A stretch of DNA of 64,000 bases. It comes from Haberlea rhodopensis. Its lineage: Eukaryota; Streptophyta; Magnoliopsida; Lamiales; Gesneriaceae. Below, piece after piece: positions 47,524 to 58,315 of the stretch. The notes under the pieces were generated by a model. It made no database searches. It was not told where the DNA came from and worked only from the letters and a program-made list of their open reading frames with translations. The stretch covers positions 248,001 through 312,000 of the forward strand of contig CAJQUN010000524.1 of NCBI GenBank assembly GCA_907163345.1, read 5' to 3'. The position numbers and the translations under genes are program-made. The number at the start of each line of letters is the position of its first letter. Position 1 is the stretch's first letter.

Positions 47524-50500
47524 ATGCAAACCTTCAAAGCTTCTGTTCAACATACTATGTCTCTCACAAACAATGATGTTTTTTGTCACTCCAACTCACC
47601 ATTTTACTACAGGTTTGTTCTGAGGCTTGGTTTATGCTTTGTTTTCTCTGTAAAAACTGCATGCTTGATTTTGCTGACATGGGTTTTCTTTGTGGTTTAT
47701 TTGTTTAGTTTTATGTTCATGTTTTATGTGATGTAATTGTAAGCATATGTGTATGTAGAGTTGATGAAGGCAGTGGAAATGGTACCCGTTTTACGGATCT
47801 CGGGGAGCTTGAGCAGTCAACTGGAAATGGTCCATTTGATCATGCTGTTAATTTGACCATAAGTAAATTTTTTTTTTTCATTTCTAAATAAGGCTTCATT
47901 TTTCAAATGGCAACTAGAAACTTATTAATTTCTACTATTTGTAGACTCGATATACAATGATCCAAATGCTAGCAGTGTTTCTGTTTTGTCGAATAACTTA
48001 CAGTTTGGTGGAATCAACGCTGTAAGTCTTCGGAAGCCTTTTTTTCCTAGTTTTGGTGTTTCAGCTTGTTTTTATGAATTTTATTTGTGTATATATATAT
48101 TTTTTTGTAGAGTTTGGGTTCCTCTGAAATGGGATCAGCACTAGGAGGAGTGGGTTCATCCCAGTTCATGTTGCAGAAGGGAGGAATGATGGCTGTTGGT
48201 GGCAGCGGCGGGGGTATTGCCTGTGGTGGTGGAGCTTTGGGAAACGGGCAGTTTGAGAACTGGGGCGATTCCGGGGTGGTGGCAGATCACAGCCAACAGA
48301 CTGATGCGTCTACAGATACTGATGACAAGAATCAGGTCAATTTTAACCACCTGTTGGAAAGTGCCTTAGAAAAAACTAGCTCTGTTGCTTTTAGATGGAC
48401 ACCTTTAATTAAATGATCAAAATTTGTTATTTCATGTTTTCTTTTAGATTATTTGTCTTTTCTATGATATATATATGTAAAAACGAAGTATATATTTTTA
48501 TAATAATAGTAATGTTAATAAAAGGTAAACCCGTGCACGAAGTGGATCAGCTGCTCTTTCCATGATCTCCAAGATCACGTGAAAACAGATTTTACTACTG
48601 CGCCAATGCTCACATTTTAATAATCAAATGTTAATGCAAGGAACTAATATGATCAAGACCATTGTCCGCAGGAGGCACTGAATGACAAATTTCCCATGGT
48701 TGGATCCATGGGATGACAAGAGTTATACATAAGATTTCCCAATTCCCATGATTTGTGTGTGAATGGCAAATTCGCCCTTGTCTCTGTTTTTTTTTACCCT
48801 TCTCATGCTGCCTCTAATTCCTCGTCTTCCCTTCAACGGAACACCACCTTCAAGCTGTCATCTTCCTCCTCCCTCCCTCCTCTTAATCGCTTCATGTCAT
48901 CTCCAAGCATTTCAAACATTATCTTGTTCTCCTTGAGCTCCGTCAAAAAATCTGGGCTTCTTCATCTCCACGGCCAATTAATTTTCCAAAATTTTGGTTA
49001 GGTTCCCCAAATTTCCTGGGACTTGATATCCTTTCGTTTTCCCATCTCCATTACGCACAATAATTTCCCAAAACTTTCAGCCGGAGTTTGGAATTCGGTA
49101 TTACCCCAATATTCTCAGGTAACAGCGTTCGATTTGTCCTCGGTGTCGGAATCATTCTATACTTTGCCGGAGAGGATGGACGACGAAATTTTACAGAAAA
49201 GCAAACAGTGTGTTGAGACTGACAAAGCTGATAAAGAAACTTTACCTCCAAAAAATGGGTCCTCCTGAGGTTGAAGTTGTATCATTCATGAGATGAGGGG
49301 TAATTTGACATCATTTCCACCCTTATCCTAACAACTAAACACAAGCCTAAAACATAAAGATTTTTTTAAAAAAAATATACAGCCAAACTCGAGGAGTTGT
49401 TGGAAATTACTTGTGTTGACGCCGGGCTAAAAAATCTTTAGTAGATCAAGCTTAAGTGTAAATTTTTTTCCCCAAATCGTGCTTGCGGGTTGGATTTTTC
49501 CCTTCGAACACGAGTGCACCGCTCTTGGATAGTGTGAGAGTGTGGGGGCGGGGCGGGGCGGCAAAGGAGTGTCCTCTCCCCCTTCCCATTATATTTTCCT
49601 TTGCATACGAACTTCTTCTCACAATGATTTGATCTCCCAAAGTTATTGGGTACGTTTTGATATCACTTCAGCAACTTTGTATAGATTTGAGTTGTACATT
49701 TCTTTTAGAATTTTGATATTTCTGAAGTTAAATTCAATATTTTTCCAACAAGTATTTTGCACTCATAAATATTTTGATATGGGATGTTGAATATCTATTG
49801 AATGCATAGGCCTGCTACAAGTTTGACTATATTTACTATTATATTAAATCGAGGATGGCAGAGGAATCACTTAGAAATTCATTAAAAACTAGCTCTTATA
49901 TTTTTTAAGCTGTGATTTTCAGTTGTTCGGTTGTGTAAATTAATTTGTATTGAAGTGTGTTCATTATTACCTTTTTGTAATAAAATTCTTAGTTCAATGT
50001 CACCGGACACGAGAGCCAGCATCTAGCTCAAGATATTTGCTTCTTCAATCTCAACATATGACTATAGCTGAATTTAATGATGTTTCTGCCAAGAAGATGA
50101 GTTATGGTTGCAATAGTAAAGTGTGTACAGACCAAACTAGCTGTTGGTAACTAACAATAATTATGTAGGGTTCTTGAGATCTTGCAATAGAAATCTTGAA
50201 GGTCATGTGTGCTTGGAATTTTTATGTTTACCGTTAAAACAATGTATTCGGTGTATGTTATGTCACTTGGCTTCTTGTTTATTTCCTTAATTTGCAAAAA
50301 ATAATAATAATTTATAACACTACAAGATGATCAATGAAACTTGAATCCGGAGCATGTTTTATTTGCTTGTTATCGAAGTTATGATAGTGGATTTATAACG
50401 TGTTTCATGAACTATAAATTAAGAGGAAGCTAAAAATTCTCTCTTCTTGAGAGTAGCTTTTATTCCTTCTTACTTTTTATTAGTTTTTTTACTGTTGAAA

Positions 50501-52462
50501 TAATTTGTGGCTGTGTCTTGACATTTATACTTATGGGGGTGAGTTTGATTTTGGTTTGTATTTTAGTTCCCTGGAGTTCATAATGAAAAATTGACAACCT
50601 TGGACTCAAGGGACCCCTCTGACGGAAGAATTGGAGAGCAAAAGGTTTATTTTCGATGATGTAGTTGTGTCATTTTCACTTGATACATGATCTAATTTTG
50701 TAGTGATTGTTTCGTTTGCTTTTGTTGCTCTTTTTTTTTTCTAGGCACTTCGTAGGCTTGCTCAGAATCGGGAGGCTGCAAGGAAAAGTCGAATTAGGAA
50801 GAAAGTATACGTGAATCTATTGAATTTATTATGCCATCTTTGTGAACAAGTTCAATTATATAGGGAGAAGCTTGGAATCATGTTTATTTTCCCTGTCCTA
50901 ATCTTTGTGTTTTAGGCGTATGTTCAACAACTCGAGAATAGCCGACAAAAGCTTACCCAACTAGATCAGGAGTTGAAACGAGCACGACAGCAGGTGCTTT
51001 TCTCTTTTTCATACGTGATTGCAGAATAAAATGGATTATCTCAAAAACAAATGTCTTCCATCGGTAAAATGCAGGGCATGTTTGTTACGTCCGGATTCAC
51101 GGGAGATCATAGTCATTCTATCGGTGGAAATGGTTGGTAAAGTTGTGAAATAAAATAAACTCAGTCAAGATTTAATTAATTATGAAAAAACTAGTTCTTA
51201 ATATGAATCCATACAATTGCACTCTATGTAGGGGCTTTGGCATTTGACATGGAGTATGCTCGATGGCTCGAAGAACATCAAAAGCTGATAGAGGATCTGA
51301 GATCGGCTGTAAATTCTCATGTGGGAGATAGTGAACTACGGCTTATCGTTGATGTGGTGATGTCCCATTATGATGAAGTGTTCCGATTGAAGAGCGTTGG
51401 TGCGAAATCTGATGTGTTTCACATGCTCTCTGGTATGTGGAAGGCTCCTGCTGAGAGGTGTTTCATGTGGTTAGGAGGCTTCCGCTCCTCGGAAGTTCTC
51501 AAGGTGATTCGACAATTCACTTATTTGTCTGGCATAATATTTATCTTGTTCTGACTTGCTTTTCTGATGAAATGTAAATTAAGTCACGGATCGCCCTTCT
51601 TGCCCTCTACTGTATCTCTATTGCCAGGTCGATGAAGGCTCTAGAAACATAATCTTATGTGTATTAGAAATCCTTTTATAGTAGATGATTTTATGATTGG
51701 GAGGAAAATATGGTGAAAAAACTCCATAATTCTGTTGTGTGGAGAAAGTGGCAAACCTTGATTTGTTCTAACCCGTTGAGTTTTTGGATTTTAGATACCT
51801 GGAAGGCAAATTGAGCCATTAACTGAACAACAATTGATTGGAATCCGTAGTTTACAGCAATCCTCTCAACAAGCTGAGGATGCCTTATCCCAAGGAATGG
51901 AAGCTTTGCAACAATCACTTGTCGAGACATTATCCTCCATCTCCTCAACTCCTCACGACTCTGGATATGTCTCTGATTACATGGAACAAATGTCAACTGC
52001 CATGAGCAAACTCGCGGCACTCGAAAATTTCCTCCATCAGGTACGATATCCTACTTACCAATTTTCAGTGATTCAGCAATTATGGATCTAGAAAGGGGGC
52101 TATTACCCACTCGAACAAAAAAAGTTTAAAGTTCATCATTTTATGAAGTCTTTTCTAAAAAATGGCCAGTTCTACCACAACTCAACCCCAAATCCAGAAT
52201 TCCCACTCGCCTCCATCGTTGCAAATCCTAGGTCCACCCGAAGTACTTTTAAAATTTTGTACCTGTATTTCCAATTTATCAAACGCTAAGAGCTCATGTA
52301 TTTGCTATTTGACAGGCTGATCTCCTGAGACAGCAAACTTTGCAACAACTGCAGCGAATCTTGACCACCCGTCAAGCTGCTCGTGCTCTTCTGGCCATCA
52401 GTGATTACAAGTCAAGACTTAGAGCCCTGAGTTCTTTGTGGTGGGCACGCCCCAGGGAATGA
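47524..52462 (+). CDS. PAN: TGA-class bZIP transcription factor, PERIANTHIA-like
   Basis: Nuclear DNA-binding regulator; TGA factors bind TGACG elements and PAN sets floral organ number (family knowledge). Exons by eye: 47524-47612, 47759-47862, 47945-48021, 48111-48335, 50567-50644, 50745-50804, 50916-50993, 51075-51132, 51232-51503, 51795-52040, 52316-52462; 1434 nt, 477 codons plus stop, phases consistent. A variable N-terminus contains a Gly-rich run (about 118-140) and HSQQTDASTDTDDKNQ, a PAN-like motif. The basic region is NREAARKSR at 199-207, followed by a leucine zipper from about 217. The DOG1 domain spans about 260-348 (MEYARWLEEHQKLIEDLRS; FHMLSGMWKAPAERCFMWLG). A Gln-rich C-terminal half ends SLWWARPRE. 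The ATG at 47524 was chosen because the upstream in-frame codon is GTG. Intron 4 is unusually long (2231 nt). Assignment to PAN rather than TGA9/10 rests on the N-terminus and is less certain than the TGA class. Confidence 0.92.
48336..50566 (+). other. Long intron 4 of the bZIP gene
   Basis: At 2231 nt it is several times longer than the other introns. It contains a Ser-rich open stretch (48753-49001) without recognised domain and a G-rich tract ggggcggggcggggcggc at 49544-49561. These may be inserted or regulatory sequence; no transposon ends were identified. Confidence 0.55.
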
Positions 52463-53492
52463 ACTTATTCTTGTGTTCTTCTCACCAGATATGATTCTGT
52501 ACGTCAATGTTACCATTTAGAACTTCTTCATAACAATGGAACCACGGTGTTATTGTTAGTGTATGCCTCGTTTTTAATTATTTCTAGTATTATCTTAGGT
52601 AAGTTTTCTATGCGAGTGTTTTTGCTTGCGTTGTATTTTCAAGTGCGATTTTCTGCGAATATGTTGCCTATATTCGTGATAACAAGGTGAAGACACAGTC
52701 CATCAATGAACCAGTCCTTAACCATGAAGCTCAAATGATAAATGCACGATAAAATGCAAGTGAATGAATATCTTTATTCGTTTATATAATAACAATATTT
52801 GTTTAATTATTTTTAAATAATTTATAATTATATATATGGATAATGTGATTAAAAAAATTCAGATATTTTGAGTTCTGCAGATCATTTTAGTGAGTTCACT
52901 TAGATTGCGCTTGGATTTTGAAATATAGCAAATGTAAATTCAATCAAACAATTAAATTGATTAGAAATCAAGGATTTGAAATACATTGTTTCAAATCCCT
53001 CGATCTGAATACACCTTTAAATAAAAGGTATGTCTCGCCTAGTGCAGTGCACCTTGGCTGACTCTTTGATACTCAAGAGCCTTAGTGCACCTTCCGCTTC
53101 AAATAACAGTTATATAACTCAGGAATCTTTATTACTTGTAGGTTGAAATAATCCAGAGTTACCCCGAATTTGTGGCCCGCTTGTATGTTCTTCCCCTGTG
53201 ATTCTTCTTCCTTCCTACAGTAGCTATATCGAAACAAAGATCTCAAGGACCGAACATACATAAGCATTAAGCAGTAAGCTAAAAACAATCCCATTTGATG
53301 CAAAATCACAATACATAGTGTAAGAACAAACGTATTTGGTTCATTTTCTTTTTTGGATGAACGATTTGTGGTATAAGAACCCCAGTCCCATTACTAGCTC
53401 CAGTCACAATCCATAGTGCAGCACATTCGAGTTTTGAGGCGATGTGTTCGACACAAACTATCTTGAGCTAGATTAAATATAAACACAAACTC
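52463..53492. other. 3' flank of the bZIP gene, intergenic
   Basis: Presumed 3' UTR followed by AT-rich DNA. No further gene signal. Confidence 0.5.
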
Positions 53493-53653
53493 ATGGGGTG
53501 GCCGAGTTGGAGTACGTGAGCATGAAGGTTTTTGGTCACGAGTTCGATCCCCCTACCAACACTTTCTCGGTTGAGCCTGTCGCATCGGGCTTACCTAGTG
53601 TGGTTTACCTGGCTGGTGTGAGTAGTGCACACCCAAAAGACATCGGTTGTGGG

Positions 53654-53655
<2 letters not shown>
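53493..53655 (+). mobile_element. SINE (tRNA-derived, Au-like)
   Basis: Contains a tRNA-like box A region GGGTGGCCGAGTTGG (53496-53510) and box B GAGTTCGATCCCC (53540-53552), then a tRNA-unrelated body with ctggctggtgtgagtagtgc. A (TA)n run follows. Target duplication not resolved because of the microsatellite. Confidence 0.75.

Positions 53656-53721
<66 letters not shown>
53656..53721. repeat. (TA)n microsatellite
   Basis: About 30 TA dinucleotides following the SINE body, probably grown from its tail. Confidence 0.97.
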
Positions 53722-53723
<2 letters not shown>

Positions 53724-53771
53724 ATAATTTTAGAGCTACATTAACTCCAATTCCATGCACTTATATATATA

Positions 53772-53805
53772 CTAGTTTCCTTGGCACCGCGCAAGGCGCG
53801 GTGCC
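53772..53805 (-). mobile_element. Candidate Helitron 3' terminus
   Basis: Read on the minus strand: a perfect 10-bp hairpin GGCACCGCGC-CTT-GCGCGGTGCC, 7 nt of spacer, then CTAG followed by T. This is the Helitron 3' signature (hairpin, CTRR, insertion before T). The element would extend to the right. The 5' TC end was not found; sequence up to roughly 56.7 kb could belong to it. Confidence 0.62.
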
Positions 53806-54339
53806 AGGGATCACCTTATTGGTATATACATAAAATAAAATAAAGACAAAACACATAAACCTCAAACAGTACCCGAAGCAATCATAAATGCTACAACTTC
53901 AAATGGAGACCATTATGCTAGCATTCATTTAGTTAACCTGTTAAAAGCATGAAACAATCACAAAGTCTCAAAATCCTTAGGCCCTCAAAAAACAGTCTGT
54001 CAAGCACAAATGGCTCTCTTCAGGTCAGGTGGCTTCTCGAAATCCTTTGATATAAGATAACTTAATCATAGACTACAAGATGTTTACAACACAAAGTACA
54101 ATGCAACTAAATCACCCTTTGATTCGAATGCATAACAATATTCTCTACAATATTAATATATATCTCCACAGATCATTTAAGTTCTTTCCTTGATCTTTCT
54201 AGCAACTGAAATACATAAACATCAATTAATTAATGGTAAGGAGCAAAAGTAACAAACTAAAAAAAAACTCAACCTGATTCACAAGTTAACTAAAAAAATA
54301 AGAGCATAATTCTTGAAAATTAATAAACCAGTAGGTAGA

Positions 54340-54560
54340 TGAATAATCCTCGTATGATGATAGGATTTTCAACTTTTCGGTGAACCTATTACCATGAACA
54401 TAATGAGGTGATAATCCATGATGCCCAGTCAAAGTAAAGCCACTGCTGGTCAAATCAGAATATCTTGAGCCTTCATGAACACCAGTCGAGGATAAATTGA
54501 AACTGAGGACCAAACTAATATGTATCTCATCACTTAGAATCATATGAAGCAAATATATAG
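54340..54560 (-). pseudogene. Unassigned coding-like fragment
   Basis: The minus strand carries an open stretch including GVHEGSRYSDLTSSGFTLTG and HHGLSPHYVHGNRFTEKL, less AT-rich than the flanks and without stops for about 80 codons. I do not recognise the family. It may be a gene piece captured by the presumed Helitron. Confidence 0.3.
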
Positions 54561-55491
54561 CCTTAAGTGATAGAAGATGAAAAGACTGTAATCATTTATG
54601 ACTAACAATTGATATCTTCCAATTACATTAACTATGCATTGAAAATAATGTCTCTTGTAATCTTACAAAAATTATATTGATTTTAAGAAATGAAAAGGAT
54701 GTTCTTTGTAACTAATTATTCAATCTCATTTACTATATTTTGAAGACAAGATATATAGTTCATTATAAATATTATCTCAAACAAAAAGAAACAATTATGA
54801 CGCAAGTATCTTAAAAACTGACTGGAAGTATGTCATTCTAGATTCATATGTTAAGGTGACAGGCTCGTGTACTCGAAAGCAAAAAGATACATAAAACACG
54901 TTTATCCAAGCTTCATAGTACAAGTTATATAATTCATTCACAACTACCAGAGTAAATAACATGAATTATATTATTGATCAACATATGAAATAGGTAGCGT
55001 GATGACTATGATGACCTACCAATTATGATCAAGTATTGAACCAATTCGAAGTGCTAGAAAATTGGTGGGTGGATTACTCTAATCCATGTTGGGTGTTATC
55101 ATCCTCTCATGTTGAAGTGAAATAAATATGCACGGCTTCCCTATGTGTTCACAAAACATTACTCTCCTACTGCTTCTAACAACTGTGATTCATGGGGTAA
55201 GTGAAGAACCATTCTCCATGATCCGAAATAGAAAAACTAAATAGTTCATCCATGCATACACTCTCTCCTTTCCGGTTCCTGTTTTTCTTTTGAACAATTA
55301 TAATGATACTAATTATTGCATCTAGATTCTACCATGACATATATGCATATTTCCTCAAAATGTAAAGTGTAAAAGGCATAATTCGTCTGTTAATTGTTAA
55401 TAAATCAGAATTGGTGATTCTTAAAAAAAAATTGGACGACACCATAGGAATAAAACAAAATGGGGATGTAAGATAGATTACCAGATATAGC

Positions 55492-55665
55492 AGGAGTGAG
55501 AATTCCATCACCAATCACCATGCATGCGCCAACAAGTACTACTATAAGAAGGGCATTCCTTTTGAAAACATGTGCCTCCAGCCATCTTTTGATTTTAGCA
55601 GGAAAAGATTTCTCATGGAATGTGTTACGACTATAAATTGTTAGTTTCCTCATCAGTATGGTGTG
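55492..55665 (-). pseudogene. KUP/HAK potassium-transporter exon fragment
   Basis: The minus strand reads YSRNTFHEKSFPAKIKRWLE then VFKRNALLIVVLVGACMVIG then DGILTPAIS, the membrane segment with the GDGxLTPAIS signature of KUP/HAK/KT potassium transporters. It ends at a correct splice donor (GT at 55490-55491), so it derives from genomic DNA and not from a retrocopy. An extra A near 55648 breaks the frame after the HTDEE motif. Neither upstream nor downstream transporter exons were recognised. It lies inside the span of the candidate Helitron and is best read as a captured fragment; a decayed local gene is the alternative. Confidence 0.8.
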
Positions 55666-55745
55666 ATAGTTGCTCCACAATAATGATGATCAGACCAAAG
55701 AGAACTCTTGTTTACTATCAAAATCATAATAAGATAAAAAAGTTC

Positions 55746-55922
55746 CTAATAGATGATACTCCAACTTGCTATTGGCTGATAGGCTTGCCTTGGAAGAACC
55801 AAACCACTAAAAGTTGCTCCAATGGCAAGTGAAGAAATTGCAGCAATCGAAATCAACTGCGGCAAGCTAGGATCGATCATTCTAGAGGCAGCATCTCCTG
55901 TGGCCAGCATGGCAAGAGTCAG
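55746..55922 (-). pseudogene. Unassigned hydrophobic fragment
   Basis: A minus-strand frame of 58 codons reads LTLAMLATGDAASRMIDPSL and then PQLISIAAISSLAIGATFSG, ending in TAG. It looks like part of a membrane protein and has balanced composition unlike its flanks. Family not recognised. Proximity to the transporter fragment suggests co-capture. Confidence 0.4.
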
Positions 55923-56040
55923 AAATAAGAGGGATTAAATATCGATGGGCCGGAAAACCTAGCGCATCAATAGCAACCAGAAAACGAGAATCAAAACATC
56001 ATAAATACTGAAAACAGAAAAAAGAAAACCCCTTAAAATG

Positions 56041-56525
56041 CATAGCCTAACATAACAGCAGGAGCCAAGAACATAAATCAGAGGATGAAGTAAGAACCAG
56101 CTTTAAAAAAAGGTCCATCCGTACCAGCGAAGCCGCGTAAGAACAGGCGACAAGAATAATTTTTTTTCCCTCAACGGGACAATGCACAAATGAAAAGGGC
56201 GTACCCCAAAATCCCAAACACGACGCTAATATAGCATGCAAAATTATAAAATATAGGAAAGATGGAAGGTACAGACGCACAGCCACCCACGAAGAGGAGA
56301 AGGCATGATTACACCAAGATTCACGGGATTCCTTGCAGACCACACGGCAAAAAAAACATGACCATACCGCCAAATGACCCAACAACTTTTGGTCTCCACA
56401 CCATGGCAACGTATCAACAGTAATTTCATTAAATGCAAGGGCACGATCTCAGCTTTTGGGCGGCTGAAGCACGAGTGAGGCGCGTGAGTAGAGAAATGAG
56501 GAAACCCTAACACAAACAGAACAAA
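56041..56525 (-). other. GC-richer block of unknown origin
   Basis: Composition rises here, with words such as ccacccacgaagaggagaag and gggcggctgaagcacgagtg (plus strand). Short minus-strand frames lack domains. It could be a captured 5' UTR/promoter of the transporter gene. This is inference only. Confidence 0.3.
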
Positions 56526-56725
56526 ATGCCACGTAAACTTGGGCCAAAAATGTCAAAATCAAGCCAACCTAAATCGGAAATGAAGAGGCCCAACACAACC
56601 CAAAAAAATATGCAACTAAATTCGGTCCATCAGAAAAATAAAAATAAAAAAAACCAGTGAAATCAATAATGGTACTGTACTACTATTCATGGCAATAGTA
56701 ACCGTTGCTCACTTATATTATATGG

Positions 56726-56727
<2 letters not shown>

Positions 56728-56780
<53 letters not shown>
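56728..56780. repeat. (TA)n microsatellite
   Basis: About 26 TA dinucleotides. Confidence 0.97.
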
Positions 56781-56781
<1 letters not shown>

Positions 56782-56789
56782 TACTTTCC

Positions 56790-58030
56790 CAAATGGGTTA
56801 TGATCTTGTATCTGCTCTTGTTTTTGCACCGGTGTTTATCATCGCCGCCCATGTGGCTTTGGTTGCAGTCTGTCCGATGTTGGGTATGGCTATGGCTCAT
56901 TTTGGGGGGCTTACTTTGCTGATTGATTTTTCTCTGGTTCGTATGAGGCTTGTTTTTGGTGGGGCCATTGATGGAGGTGGAGATTCTGGTCGTTGGTGTG
57001 GCCTTCGAGAACTAGTTGGTGACTTTGTTCTTCGTGCCGGGTTGGATGAGGTGATGGCTCTGAAGGGGACGATTGTGGTGATTGCGCTGATGGTGGTCTC
57101 AATGGTGACTTTGGCTTTCGAGGTAGGCTGAGTGGAGGTAACGCTGGTCCGGTGGGGTAAAGTGCCGCCTCTATGGAGACACATGAAGTGTTCGGGGCTT
57201 TTGGGGCGTTTCTGGGTGGAGGTAGGGGTGGCGGCCTTGTGTGGGGCGGTGGTTGTAGTGCTGGTGATGTTTTTGGGGGTGGTGTTTGTGCTTGTGGTGG
57301 TATGTTTTGGGTGTGTTGTACTGCTTCGACGGTGGTTGCGATGCACCCCCGCCGTATTCCATGATGCTTCTAAGTTGGTATGTCCAGGTTTTGGGGGTAA
57401 CCCTGGCATTATTTTGTGTGTGCTTAACCAGTCGTACGAGTCCCCTTCTTTTGGTACTGGTTTTATTTGTATATTCTATGTTTATCTAAATCTTGTGTTT
57501 ATAGGTCGTACTCGTTATGTGTGTAGTTAAATTCTCTGGATTTCCCTGTGTGTTTCTTCTGTTTTTGTGGTGGTGGCTCTCTTTGTCTGTTTCAGTGTTG
57601 GAGCTATATCTGGCTCTGACTAGGATGGAAGTCGGTTTCATATGCTATCCAGTTGTATGTTTATACGTATGGGTTTTGGAGGCGAGAGCTTGCACGTTCG
57701 TTGAATTTTTTTATTTTTATTTTTTCACCTTATGCTCTTCTGCTTATCACTCTTTGTATTTTCACTTGACTTGGAAGACAGATCCCCTACGTATCAGTAC
57801 TCTGGGTAGCAAGGTTTGAGGCGATCGACCCTCTTCTGGTCCCGGTTCAGAGCTCTTGTTGTATTAATTTTCTTTATTCACTTGAACGACATGTCTTCAC
57901 TAGGCGTAGCCATCTTTGTATTGTTGGAGTAATAGTTTTATCTTTTAGGCTTTTGTGGAGGTTATGTTTGTTGCTGGTTCTGCCTCATGAAATTGCCAGT
58001 TTGGAACTATCGTTTAGTAATATATTTTCT
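56790..58030 (+). other. G/T-rich block of unknown origin
   Basis: From 56790 to about 57420 the plus strand is strikingly rich in G and T, e.g. gtgtggggcggtggttgtag, giving long but low-complexity frames on both strands. The following 600 bp are T-rich and end in tttagtaatatattttcttttt, reminiscent of the 3' end of a plant LINE or an untranslated region. No reverse-transcriptase motif or known domain was seen. Confidence 0.35.
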
Positions 58031-58315
58031 TTTTAAAAAGAAATCTAAGACTTTTTACTCAAATAATCATTTTATAATTCAAAGGAACTGTTCAGACAAT
58101 AATAAATACAATATTTCACTTTTTTACATCAATCTCGTTTTATTTTTAACTTCTTCAAATAATAATGACATCATATCTTTTCCCAATCATAAACATCAAA
58201 TTTCATATCCAAACACCACCTTAAATTATAATTACCATTCTTGCAATCCCCCATAATCACCAACATAATCATGTTCCAACCTTTGAGTATCGTAAATCTC
58301 GCATGTAAACTTTTA

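Noticed and set aside
56897..57409. Long minus-strand Thr/Pro-rich ORF (170 codons)
   Set aside because: It is produced by G/T skew on the plus strand; overlapping long frames on both strands and no domain argue against a gene.
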